Shown here one piece after another: positions 47,819-58,413 of a DNA stretch of 64,000 bases. Made by a program: the position numbers and the translations under genes. Origin of the DNA: Drosophila persimilis (lineage: Eukaryota; Arthropoda; Insecta; Diptera; Drosophilidae); assembly GCF_003286085.1 (NCBI RefSeq), contig NW_020825288.1, forward strand, positions 21,142,001 to 21,206,000, written 5' to 3'. Under the pieces are notes generated by a model. The model was not told the DNA's origin and did no database searches. It saw only the letters and a list, made by a program, of their open reading frames with translations. Each line of letters starts with the position of its first letter. Position 1 is the first letter of the stretch.

Positions 47819-50800
47819 TAAGTTGCAAATTATTCGTCTAAAAACATAAAAAAAAATACTTTGTTATTTAAAATTTTTAAAAGTTAAGAACTGAAATATA
47901 TGAAATGTCTGGAAATCGTTGAAATATTTACTTCAAAAATGAAATTAAAATTTAATTATTTTCAATCTGGCAGAAATCCAGGCACATTATCTTTATGACA
48001 ACACTCTGAAATCTCCAACCCAACACTTTGGAAATGGAATAGTTTTGGCTTCCATTTCGCCCTAATTGAAATTCATTCAGCCACTAACTGAATTCGGGTC
48101 CCAAGGCCCGAGGTCCAAAGGGTTGGCTTATTAGAGGAAAAAACTAATTTCACTTTTAATCTGCAGACTCTAAAACCACTTCTATTTTCCCTTGCCCTCT
48201 CCCATCCTGCTGCTGCTATCTCTCCATTGGGTGTCATTTGCATTTAAAATGTGTGAGTCTGTGAGAGAGAGGTCTGCTTTCCCAGTCTTTGGTGTTATTT
48301 TTTTGCCACATTCTCTGCTTCCCTCCTATATTTTTTGGCTTCTCTGTGGAAAATGCATAGAAAAGGGGAATTTAAAGCACATTGTGCCATGCTGGAGAAA
48401 GAGTGTGTACTATGAGGGCTAAGTGCAGTCAAGTCAAAGCCCAAAACTGGCGGCCAAAATTCGCCAGAGAATTTTGTGGCAACATGCAGGACACCAGTAA
48501 CCATGCAACCAGCAACCATTAGACCATCGAAACGAACGAATACTCGTACGTACGGTCGGTATATGCAAATTACGCGCAAATGCTCATGCTCTGTCATGAA
48601 TTGTCACCCATTTTCCAACTGAGATGCTTCGACACGCTTCGCCCCCACCCCCACCCCCACCTACACGCCCCATCCCCAAAAACCGGGACCACAAAAGAGC
48701 GAGGGCATCACCCATACGCCCCGTTGCCTGCCGCCACTGACTTTCCGCCTGACAGCAGGCCACATGAATATATCTGCTGCTAATATCAGGTTTCCTTCCC
48801 CTACCCCTCTACTCCTCTCTCCCACTGTGTCTCTCTATCAGCGCCCTGCCGTAGCAAATGGTTTCGAATTGCTAATTTTATCAGCCTGTGTGCACAGAGG
48901 CACACACACACACACATGTGTTTCAGGACATTCTTTTTTGTGGGTGCATCCTTCTGTAGAACCATTCCATCCCATCCTATCCTTGGCTAGGACATTCGTT
49001 ATCGCAGATCTACGTTGGCATTTTATTGTTGACCATTTCGGTTTTCGGGGCCCCATAAAGATTGATAATTATGTCAGGCTAATATTGTCAGCCGTAAAAA
49101 TTGATATGAAATGCGACGGCGGGAAAATATTTTACGGTCGTCCAGCCTCTCAGTTTCCTTTCCTCTCTGCAATCCCCATAAAACGTTCATACATAATATC
49201 GAATGGAGGAAGGAGTAGGAGTGGGATCCTATGAATATATACAACAACAATTGAAATAATGGCAGGCAGTACTGAATCCTATCACAGGACAACGACTCTC
49301 ATCCTTTGCCAAGACCACAGTCCCTGAATTGCCTTCAGTTCCTCTTTCTATCTCCGAATCTCTATCTCCCTGGCTCTGTCACTCTGTGTGTTTGTGTGTC
49401 CTTTGTCCTGACGATTTAATCGCAGTAATGGAAATGTCTTTTTTTATTAGAGATTTTCATTTGGTGCACATATACCATGTATGTACATACATACGAGTAT
49501 ATGGAGGGAAATTCCATTCCTATTCGAAGTATTTGCAGTTTCAATTGTTATATTTATTGTGCCACTGTTCCTGTCGATGATTGCAATCGAAAACAAAAAC
49601 GAAAACCATCCACAGATTTGCATTTTTTTCTCTTGAATACTCTTTGGAAAACAGGGGTAATACAAATATTTTGGAATGGTGATTGGAATACCATTAAGAT
49701 CTGAAGAGGAGCACGCAGAGATCTTTCCTCTAGAATGGAACCATTACATCCCTTAGTTCTCCTATAAAGAATCCCCGAATGTTATTCAAATCCCCACTTT
49801 CTATTGAAAGAGTATCCAATTTTCAATCAATGCTAATCTTCTCTTCCTGTTTTGTTTTCATGTTGTGTCCTGTCAACCGTTTGACATTGTGTACGAGTAC
49901 GATCCCTGTGGGTGGGTGTACGCTATCTATTGTATAGGATGGTGTTTTGCAGGTCCCTGCATTTGTCATTCAAGTAAATCTCGTTGAGAGTATAACTGGT
50001 TTCAATATTCATTAAATTAAGTGTTCGCCATTGAATCAATTGTGTCTGGGCTTAAAACGTTGAATGATGGATAGCCGAACGAAGGGACCCTGTGCTAACC
50101 ATCGTTGATATTCATATCCTTTCACTGTCGCTGCTATGAATACTTGGCATTCAAATGTTTTTTCGTGCACACACAAACACACACACAGAGGAAATATGCC
50201 AAAAATCCCCTTGACTAGAATGTGCGCCCTGTGGCCTGTCATGGCCGCTGCATTCCATGGAACCGAACCCCTGCCATGGCACTGGCACTGGCACTGGCAC
50301 TGGCAATGCTCCTGGACCCCCACACTCCCTTCCGCATGCTGGAACCCGCTTTATGTCTGGTTAAGGGTAAAGTATAGTAGAGCTGAGGCTTTTCTTTTAT
50401 TCGCTGGCAAACAATTGCTAGGGGAAATATGTACTTGCGGCTTGCTGTGGAGAAATGTGAGACAAAAACGCTAGAAAGCTCTCTTCTAGCCATGAGAACG
50501 ACGGGAATGAAGGTAGCCGCTATAATGGCAAGCCGTGGAGATGCAGGAAGCCGGAAGCAGCCAGACGGCGTTCCATTTTCTAAGGCTTTTCTTTCGGCTC
50601 TTTCTCGAGGGGTGGGCGGGGGATCGAGAAGAAAAGCAAACAACTTTAGCTTCAAACATCACAATATTTTTGGGCAGGGGGCGGGGTGGGACAAAAGCCT
50701 CAAGGGGAACCCCCTGAAACCGATTCATGAGTGCCGGAAATGCTTTATGAGTTTGGGGCAATGTTTCCTCCGTGGGCCATAAAAAGCGGAGCGAACGCCA

Positions 50801-53676
50801 GGCCAAATTGAAATCTCACTTTGCCTCGCGCGCGGAAAATTCTTCACAGTTCTGTTGTGGCTGGCCAACAAAAAAAAAAGAATATCATATATATATATAT
50901 GTATATGCCATAGAGTGGAACTAGTTCTTTTGGCTTGCCAAAAAAGAAAATGGAGTCCAAATGAAAGCAAAGGGAAATGAAAGGCAAAGAAAGGAAGCTG
51001 TGCAGCCAAAATGGCGGCGCTGCCTGCAACATCTCTAACTGCTCATAATTTATGCTAACGGCAATTTAAACTTCAGCTGTTATTTATTAAAGTCCTGCCT
51101 GCCAGTCTGCCAGTCCGCCAGCCTCCTTCTACTCCATCGTCATTGTAAGCCGCGCTTTCAATGGAACCCAAAAGGAAGGCGGCTGGCACAGTGGGGCACA
51201 GTGTGCTCTTTTTCACTCTTCAGCGCATAATCAAATATTTACCCAAACTTCCCCCCTTCCCCGTTCTTTTATATCGTAATACCCATAATCGTAATCAAGT
51301 GAGGAAGTCTCACATAAATGTTATTTTTAGGGCAAATTTTCCGCACTTCCTGTTTCACTGTTTTTGGCTGTTTTTGGCCAAAAAGTGACCCAATTCTTCA
51401 GGGGGGCTACGGCTCGGGCTCGGGCTCGGGCGCTCTGCCGTTGGCTGTCTGCCGGTTACACTTGTTTGTTTGCCCAGGGAGGGCCCCAGCCGGGGAGGGG
51501 CATAGAGAGAGAGTGCCATCAAATTGTTGCCAGTGTCACACTGCCACACAGCAAGGTGCAGCCAGGATCTGGCTCGTTTCGTGTAGGGAGAGCCAGTGTC
51601 GCCGTCGAGTTAAGTGTTTTATATTTTCGTTTAGCAGCAGAAAGTTGCATCCTTTACTCGACCCGAGTGTGCAGAGGGTTCTGGCGCGGGTTCTGGCTCT
51701 GGTCTCGGTCCTGGTTCTGCATCCATTCTCTGGCACTAACTGCTGCTGCTGCTGGCTACGTTGTTTTTATGCTAAAGTTAAAAGGCACCAGCAGCAGCCT
51801 CAGCAACAGCCACACAAACAAACACAGAGCTACTGCCAGAGCGATGGCAGAGCGAAAGAAGAGGCGTTGACGCTCTTACCTACAGCTTAAAGCACTTTGA
51901 GCCAGGCATAGATTCCAGAGAGTTTTTATTGGTAAATTGCACAGATTGCGACAAAGTGATATTAGTCTCCAAAAGAAAACAAGAACTATAATGAAATCTA
52001 TGTATATTCAAGGCTTTATGTCGTTGGATATTCATGGCGCCCCTTGGAGCAATTCAATTTAAAATTTAATTCCAACATCATTTGCAACGGCGACACAATT
52101 ACGTTTATTATTCATGCAAAACGTGTTTAGGATGCGCCACATTTTCCATTTTCCACATGCATCTTGTGCCACCTCATCCGCCATCGCTGGCAGCAACATC
52201 ATTAGATGGCATTACAGAGGAGCAACAAAAAAACAAAAAAAAAGCCATCGCAGAAGGCAAAAGTCAGTACAAAATAAATTCTCGTGGAAAAAAAAAATTG
52301 TGAGGACGCAAATGAAATTTTACCTGCTATCAACAAATTGCGCTACTTTGCAGGTTAACTGCAGCGGAACAGACGTGGGGCGAACCGCCAACGTCAGACA
52401 GCAGCATCACAACCACCTCCATCGCCACTGCAGCCACCACCGACAACAAACCGAAGCAAGTTGTTGTTGCGACTCCACTTGATGTGCATGACTTGCAACA
52501 AAGCGAGAGGAGCTCTCTCTCAGGCTCTCAGTGGTGGGGCAAGGGAAGTAGTGCAGTTGATTGCTGACTCCTGGTGCGGGGGGTTCGGTTTCAGGTTCTC
52601 TGTTCTCTGGTTTGAGGATAAGTTAAGCCCGCCGCCCATCCACGACTATAGAGCCAGAGAGAAGCTGTTAAAAGCACTGAGGTTACGACGTGTTGGAATT
52701 TTTATGCGTTTTAAAGTATTTGCCGGGGAAGTGCAGATCCCGCCACCCCACCGCCCGTTCCTACGTTCAGTGTCCGTAAAACTGTATTAAGCAGAGGAGA
52801 GAGAAAAAAAAAAACTAAGTTATGCGACAGAGCAGAGAGTTACGGAGCTGGGGAGCCCATAACAACTTAGCACGTACGCATACGTGGACGTGTAAGGTCT
52901 GTACATGTGTGTGTTTGTATCTCTGACTGTGTGTGTGTGTCGTAATGATGTGGGTGGCTTGAATGACACGTTGCGGAAGTTGTGGCTTAGTTTTGTATGG
53001 GGGCAGCCCCGACAGTTTATGTCTGCGAGCTTAGCTCAAAAATACGTCAACTTGTTTGCTCAAAAGGCATAAAACATAAAAAACACACACACACACACAT
53101 AACACATGCCCACACTTACAGCATTACACTTCCATGGAGAAAGAGAGAGATGCATGGAATTTTTTACGAGTATTTTGCCATTACCACATCATAAAATCCT
53201 TTCTTTTTTGTGTCCAACTAATGATGAATGAACCATAGGATGCTGCCACAGGTAGTGGAAGCCCCCGCCCCCCATAAAGATATCAAGCTGTTTCCTGGGC
53301 CATAACCCTAACCACCCCCTCCACTCTTCTGCATGGTATATATCCATGCATAAATCTTACTCTGAATATCTCTATCGGTTGCGAGTGGGTACAAATTACA
53401 TTAATTACACAACACCGCACAGTCGCTAAGCCTCGAATGGTATTTACATTAGCAGATATTTTTTTCGGGATTTTATGTTTAACAAATTGCGAAAATTCTC
53501 TTTCCACACGAATTAGATCCATTCTGGTGAATGTTTTTAATTTAACTAATTGCAATGCTGCTCATGAAATTATAGTATTATGAAATTAGTTAGCAATTTT
53601 CTCATTATTCATTTGTGATTTGTGTTAATCATAATTATAAATAATAGATAGTTTTAAATGGAAATTCAGTGGATAA
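47819..53676. other. dpr intron, middle part
   Basis: No gene seen. It holds CCCCCA runs at 48640-48660, (ACTGGC)4 at 50279-50304, (GGCTCG)n at 51413-51430 and (AC)n at 53082-53099. Open frames of 100-190 codons around 51318-51890 arise from GGCTCG and CAG repeats. Confidence 0.5.
50279..50304. repeat. (ACTGGC)4 hexamer repeat
   Basis: Four perfect copies following CCATGGC. Confidence 0.9.
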
Positions 53677-53994
53677 TTATATGGGCTCTGATTTTATGGC
53701 TGATCCCCTTATGCACTTTCCCACAAAATGTTTAATAGTCGGTACTTTTGTGGCATGGGGAAATATACGATTCGTGTTTCCAATATTTGTCATAGTTATT
53801 ACAGACACTTGTAATTTGTCACATAGCCAAGATACTAAGTTTACTATTTTCCTGACCGCCTCGACTTTTCTAAATAGGGGTCCATTAACATCAATGCCAC
53901 CAGACAAATCCAATTTAAATACGGTATCTGCATGTTCTTCGCTGAGTTCTGCTCCAGATGCCTTTAGTTGACGAACTGTTGTTCCAAATTCCAA
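53677..53994 (-). CDS. unrecognised coding-like ORF without ATG
   Basis: An open frame of at least 105 codons (open upstream to about 54020) has balanced codon use and no low complexity, e.g. TTVRQLKASGAELSEEHAD, GGIDVNGPLFRKVEAVRK, VSWLCDKLQVSVITMTN. It begins with TTG or upstream codons, and no in-frame ATG lies before it, so it is either an internal exon, a decayed gene or uses a non-standard start. RQLKASGAELSEE faintly resembles Ty1/copia Gag helices, and the VSW..K.Q region faintly resembles a copia-type RNase H, but neither match is strong. It is surrounded by transposon debris. A good minus-strand core promoter sits just upstream. Function unknown. Confidence 0.3.
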   Translation of the reverse strand: MEFGTTVRQLKASGAELSEEHADTVFKLDLSGGIDVNGPLFRKVEAVRKIVNLVSWLCDKLQVSVITMTNIGNTNRIFPHATKVPTIKHFVGKCIRGSAIKSEPI

Positions 53995-54004
53995 ATGAGC
54001 TATA

Positions 54005-54034
54005 GCTGAAGTGTTTTTGGGTTCTACTTATATA
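54005..54034 (-). promoter_or_regulatory. minus-strand TATA box and initiator
   Basis: On the minus strand TATATAAG (54034-54027) is followed by CACTTCAGC, with the initiator A near 54007. That is a 27-bp spacing, as expected for a core promoter. It would drive the 53677-53994 frame, whose transcript would begin inside the open frame. The first ATG on that transcript is in a different frame and opens only about 30 codons. Confidence 0.4.
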
Positions 54035-54237
54035 GGATAAAATAGGGGGTGTAGCGAAAACTCTTATTAATAAAACTTCAATCGATTAGATAAGCCTATC
54101 CAATCACAAAACAAACGGGAACGTTCTGAACGTACATTCCGCTACATTTGTCTCCCTCCCTCTCGCCTCTCACACCAACACCAGCCGTTATATCGCCAGG
54201 GGGCGCACACTGCACGAAGAAGAACGTGTGAACGTAT

Positions 54238-54390
54238 CCACTGCAATTTCATTTGTTGCTTTTGGCTATAATAACAGTCCGATCCAGATTCGGCATTCTG
54301 TTAGACATGGACATGAGAAATACCCAATGATTCTGCGTTTTCTGTTTTCTCGTATCATCCAAATTGTGGATGCCACAGACGAAAATCCTT
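54238..54390 (+). mobile_element. truncated DINE-1 fragment
   Basis: CCACTGCAATTTCATTTGTT, TTTTGGCTATAA, GATCCAGATTCGGC, GATTCTGCGTTTTCTG and ATTGTGGATGCCACAGA match, in order, the core of the complete element at about 672-815 (and its second copy at about 1165-1290). The GGGCGGAAG block and both ends are missing. The flank 54100-54237 is probably also element-derived. Confidence 0.75.
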
Positions 54391-57300
54391 TTCTCCTTTT
54401 CCTTTTCTCAATATTATTGGGCTTACGATAAAACCCACAATGAGTGCCGCAAAATAAATCTATCTAATACATATGTAAATGCATGTTCTTTAAGAGTTTT
54501 AGCTTATGATGTAACGGACCTCGAAATTTTTGTTACTAATCAATCTCCGTGTCAAAACGATCCGTGAAGTAAACAGAAAACTAATTACACAACGCGTCAA
54601 TAGAATCAATTAGTCAAAAAAATGTTCCGCAACAAATCAAATTGGAAAGGTTGGAAGGGGAATGATTAGTATTAGTCCAACAAATAAAAGAATTTTTTAT
54701 AAAATTCTGTTCAACATTTTGGTCTTTGTTTTGATGGGTCCATGGGGCTGGAAATGTCAAACCGATAAATGCAACTGAAACGACCACAAAAAGCATTTGC
54801 CACCGGCCAGCACCGACACCGATGCTTACAGTTGCGGTCATCACTGACAGTTTTAGTTTAGTTTTTCCGCCGAAAATATATCTAATACAGAAGCATAATT
54901 CCTGCCATAATTGATAGATAGGGGGGCTCTGCTCCTGATAGACACTCTGACAGGCGACCACAGACTATTAGGGTTTATTAAGCGACATCTAATGCCTGTC
55001 ACTGCTGTTGGTGTTCTTTTTTCGCCAATTCCATTTTCCCGTGAACGAATATATGTGTGTTGGGTCTGCGGTTTTTTCCATTTCATTTTTGTATTTGATG
55101 GCAAATATTTATTTATGCATTAAAAGCGAGAGGGAGCGAGAGGGAGCGAGTTAAAATCAGACGAGAGAGCAGACCGTCAGGCCGATGGGCACAATATTAT
55201 TGCAATAGTGAAACCGAAATATCGGTCGCCATGTTTATTTGAGGCATAATTAAATGCTGCACAAGCTGCGGAAAAGCTCACATATCAAATATTTACTGAC
55301 AGCTGTACTGTGCTGTGGAAAAGCTGAAAGCCTGAAACCTAAAACCCAGAAATAAACGGGTTATAATTCAAATCACAAATTTTATTAAAATATTATGCAC
55401 TGGCACTGGTCCATGATTTTTGTTGCGTTGCACGATAAAGCGAATTTAATTAAGTCTCTGGGACGGATCTAATACGGTTGAGGGGATTCTAAGCCGTATT
55501 AAATTCAGCAGGCAGTAAGCTGAGGGCAAACAACAAGAGGAGTTGACCCAAAAGGTGCCTTTGCCAAAGTCATCTATAGGCAAATATTTACATGCATACG
55601 AGATGAATCTCCACAGCATCCCCAGCACAGCACACCTTTTCCGTTTGTCCCTTTCCCTTCCCCCTCCCCCATCCCCACCCCTTCCACTTCCTTCATTCTT
55701 CATTGAATTTTCTTTGGCTGCGCCTCAAAGTATGCTGCATGCTGCATGCAGCTTTGCTGCACTGCACTTGGCCGAAAACGAAAACGAATTTTCCAAAAGC
55801 CATTTTTCTCCTGCCTGCCTCTCCGCTCGGTCTTTCGGTCCTGAAATAAAATTTTCCCTTGACTTATTGAGATTGAGTGAACAGACCAAGCGACAGGCAA
55901 GCCACTCCTCCACCACACATCCTCCTCCTTTGGCTCTGGGGCGTGGCCAAATTGGATTTGCCACGTTACATGACGTCAACATTCACAATGTACACAAACT
56001 CGAGGGAGAACTTCCCACTTTCCGTCAACAAAAGAAGAGCTAGGGTGAGGGTCAGGGGGAGATACATATATGCAAATTTTTTTTTCTTGCTGCAACATTT
56101 TTCAAGGTTGCGCCTTCAATTTACTTTCAATTTAAGGGACATCGTAAAATTCCAATTTATGACATATCAGAAAATCATCTACTGGCTACTGGTTTGAGTA
56201 CTGCGGCATGGTTCCGTTGTCTTTGTCGATTCCCAGACCAATTAACAATCCCACACACGATTAAGGGGCGTCAGGGAGTCGGGGAGTTGGGAAACGGGAG
56301 GTGGAATGGCACACAAAGCGACTCGCATAATTGCTGCCTTCCGGACTTTGAAAACCTATTTCCTGTTAGTCTCAGCCACGGCAAGGACTTTGGCTAGAGC
56401 CGATGATACAGTGAGGGAAAAGGAATGTGCGCCAAATAAAGGAAATTAGGAATATTTGTAAGATATTTAAAAGAAATATATTCACGCTACACGCTAAAAT
56501 GTACCCTGCAATTCTAGAGAATATTCCACCATTATGGCCTGATTTTCTCTCAGTGTACCTGCACCTTCCTCACCCACATACAGAACTGGAGCTAGAAGTA
56601 TGCCAATTTGCCCTCAGTCAATATGTCTATGTCTGTGTGTCTAGTATGGCGTTTGCATGTTTTTTCTAGCATTAATTAACTCTAATTAAGTTCACATTGC
56701 CCAGGCAAAAGTTCAAGAGAGAAGTAGGCGAACGACTAATGGCCGCAGGCTCTTTTTAATACTTCGAGTGAAAACTGTTCGGGAAAACTGGGGGGCAACT
56801 GCTTGCCGTCACATGTGCGGAAAGTTGAAGGCAACATTTTGCGACATTTAGCAGGAATTTACTTTGTGCGGCTACGAGCCGTACTCGTGCACATACGCTC
56901 TCGTAAAATGTAAAATGTTTAATTAAAGTATGCAAAGTTGTGTCAGCTGCCGCCGACTGTAAATAACTTCCGGTTCGTTGGTTGCCTTCGGCCTCTGGGT
57001 CTCGGCCTCAGTCTGGGTCTGGGTCTCGGTCTGGCCCCGGGTCTTTTGGACCCCAAAAAGAATCATCTTCGTGCCATCTTGTTAGCTAAGTTCTTCGTAT
57101 GTTTGTCTTGTGTATCTGTGTTTCTGTGTGTGTCCCTGTTCCTGTCATGTTGCATGAAATTGATATTTTAATTAATTTTTCGTTTACGTTGCAAAAGTTT
57201 TCCCCTGCCCCGTAATTCGGATAACTTTGAAATGACCAACTTTTACCTGTCGTCTAATCTGTGTCTTCATTAACAACGCCCACAGGGTCTCCCTGTGCAG

Positions 57301-57454
57301 ATGGTGTATTCCCCTCCCCCCCCCCAAGAAAACTTCCGTCTGTTTTTGGTTGAATTTCCATGTATTTTCATTGACTTTTCTGGAGAGTAGATATTGTGGA
57401 TTCTCTAACGGGCTTTAACGAACTTATGGTGACATTTGTGTCTTTGCCACCTTC
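54391..57454. other. dpr intron, 3' part before the CGP gene
   Basis: No gene supported. Minor features are GAGCGAGAGG repeats at about 55127-55150 and a C-run at about 57314-57325. The 115-codon minus frame at 54614-54961 has no recognisable similarity. Confidence 0.45.
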
Positions 57455-57880
57455 TCACTTGCACTTTGGACCACATGGGCCACAACATGGCCCACAACAA
57501 GGTCCACAGCAGGGGCCGCAACAGGGGCTGCAACAAGGGCTGCAGCAGGGTCCACAGCATGGGCCACAGCAGGGGCCACAGCAGGGACCGCAACATGGCC
57601 CACAACATGGCCCACAACATGGCCCACAAGGTCCACAGCAGGGGCTGCAACAGGGGCCGCAACACGGACTGCAGCAGGGGCCGCAACAGGGTCCACAGCA
57701 TGGGCCACAGCACGGGCTGCAACAGGGTCCACAGCACGGGCCACAACAGTCACTGCAACAAGGGCCACACGGACCGCAGGGACCGCAAGGGCCGCAGGGG
57801 CCGCATGGGCCGCATGGGCCGCAGGGGCCGCAGCAAGGACTGCAACAGGGTCCACAAGGTCCACAGCAGGGGCTACACAT
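57455..57880 (-). CDS. Cys-Gly-Pro repeat sperm-tail protein (Mst84D/Mst87F type)
   Basis: The minus-strand frame encodes 141 residues made almost wholly of [10 protein letters not shown] and CCSPC units, from [10 protein letters not shown] to CGPKCK-stop. This is the composition of the Drosophila Mst(3)CGP family (Mst84Da-d, Mst87F, Mst98C), cysteine-rich proteins deposited along the sperm flagellum. It is two to three times longer than the roughly 55-75-residue Mst84D/Mst87F proteins I know, so the repeat has expanded. A nine-unit CGP run lies near residues 20-45. A 49-bp GT-AG intron (57944-57896) sits in the 5'UTR just before the ATG, and a candidate translational control element lies upstream. 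Because the repeat is a multiple of three, long frames are also open on the plus strand (a GPQ/HGPQ-rich one from 57396), but these are shadows. The gene is nested antisense in the dpr intron. Confidence 0.88.
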   Translation of the reverse strand: MCSPCCGPCGPCCSPCCGPCGPCGPCGPCGPCGPCGPCGPCCSDCCGPCCGPCCSPCCGPCCGPCCGPCCSPCCGPCCSPCCGPCGPCCGPCCGPCCGPCCGPCCGPCCGPCCSPCCSPCCGPCCGPCCGPCCGPCGPKCK

Positions 57881-57895
57881 CTTCGATTCGTGAGG

Positions 57896-57944
57896 CTGTA
57901 ATAGAAGAATGAAGACAATGGTTTATGCACTTCTACGCACTCAC
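57896..57944 (-). other. 5'UTR intron of the CGP gene
   Basis: On the minus strand the donor reads AAAG|GTGAGTGCG (exon end 57945) and the acceptor reads TTCTATTACAG|CC (exon start 57895). It is 49 bp, near the minimum for flies. Only 15 nt of leader separate it from the ATG. Confidence 0.55.
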
Positions 57945-57977
57945 CTTTGACCCGTTAGAGAAATTTATTCCAGATTT

Positions 57978-57993
57978 GGAATTTTGAAGGTGT
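57978..57993 (-). promoter_or_regulatory. candidate translational control element (TCE)
   Basis: On the minus strand ACACCTTCAAAATTCC resembles the 12-base ACATCAAAATTT element that delays translation of Mst(3)CGP mRNAs until after meiosis. AAACATCAACAC lies just upstream (about 58000-58011), giving a second partial match. In the known genes the element sits about 28 nt from the mRNA start, which would put the start near 58020. Position and family context support it; sequence identity is partial. Confidence 0.45.
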
Positions 57994-58199
57994 TCGTGTG
58001 TTGATGTTTGACAATGAAATGACTTATCTCATTCTCTTTTGAGCTTAAAGGAAAAACCTCCTTTGGTAGAAGATCTTAAAAACTTTCATTCGTTTTCGTT
58101 TTTTCGTTTTTCAATATGTTTTGGGTTGCTTTGATTGTTCCATGTTAATCAACAGTTTTCGTGTGGAAATGCAAACTAAGCAACTTTTTCGACATCTGC

Positions 58200-58205
58200 T
58201 TTATT
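58200..58205 (-). terminator. poly(A) signal for the 62-codon frame
   Basis: AATAAA on the minus strand starts 20 nt after the stop of the small ORF (58227-58225), giving a compact 3'UTR ending before the CGP gene's likely start. Confidence 0.45.
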
Positions 58206-58224
58206 TTTGGTTGAAAGTTTCGAG

Positions 58225-58413
58225 CTAAACATTCGGCTGACAACTGGAGCGGGGGGACATGGCATCCTTCAGGGCATCTTCGCTGCTTTGACAAATCACG
58301 AACTGGCGGTGGAGCCTCGCTCTTCCGGACCCTTCTCTCCGCCCATCCTTCCGGGGGTCCTCTCCAACTGTCGTCGCTGACAATTGAACGGCTTTGATCT
58401 TTTCAGCGCTCAT
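58225..58413 (-). CDS. possible small basic protein, 62 residues
   Basis: The frame MSAEKIKAVQLSATTVGED.. continues with DPRKDGRREGSGRARLHR and ends SPRSSCQPNV. It is Arg/Lys/Ser-rich with two cysteines, has a true ATG (TTGTAGATG context), C/G-ending codons in its middle, and a poly(A) signal 20 nt after the stop. It sits in tandem about 200 bp upstream of the CGP sperm-tail gene on the same strand. I do not recognise it. A small basic protein beside a spermatid gene might be a testis protein, but that is inference. A larger frame (58403-58978) overlapping its start is probably spurious. Confidence 0.38.
   Translation of the reverse strand: MSAEKIKAVQLSATTVGEDPRKDGRREGSGRARLHRQFVICQSSEDALKDAMSPRSSCQPNV

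Noticed and set aside
51318..51890. overlapping 190- and 168-codon plus frames
   Set aside because: Two frames open through the same GGCTCG and CAG repeats; both start in T-rich DNA and have no conserved motif.
57396..57893. plus-strand GPQ-rich frame
   Set aside because: It starts at GTG and is the complement of the CGP sperm-tail gene; no independent evidence of coding.
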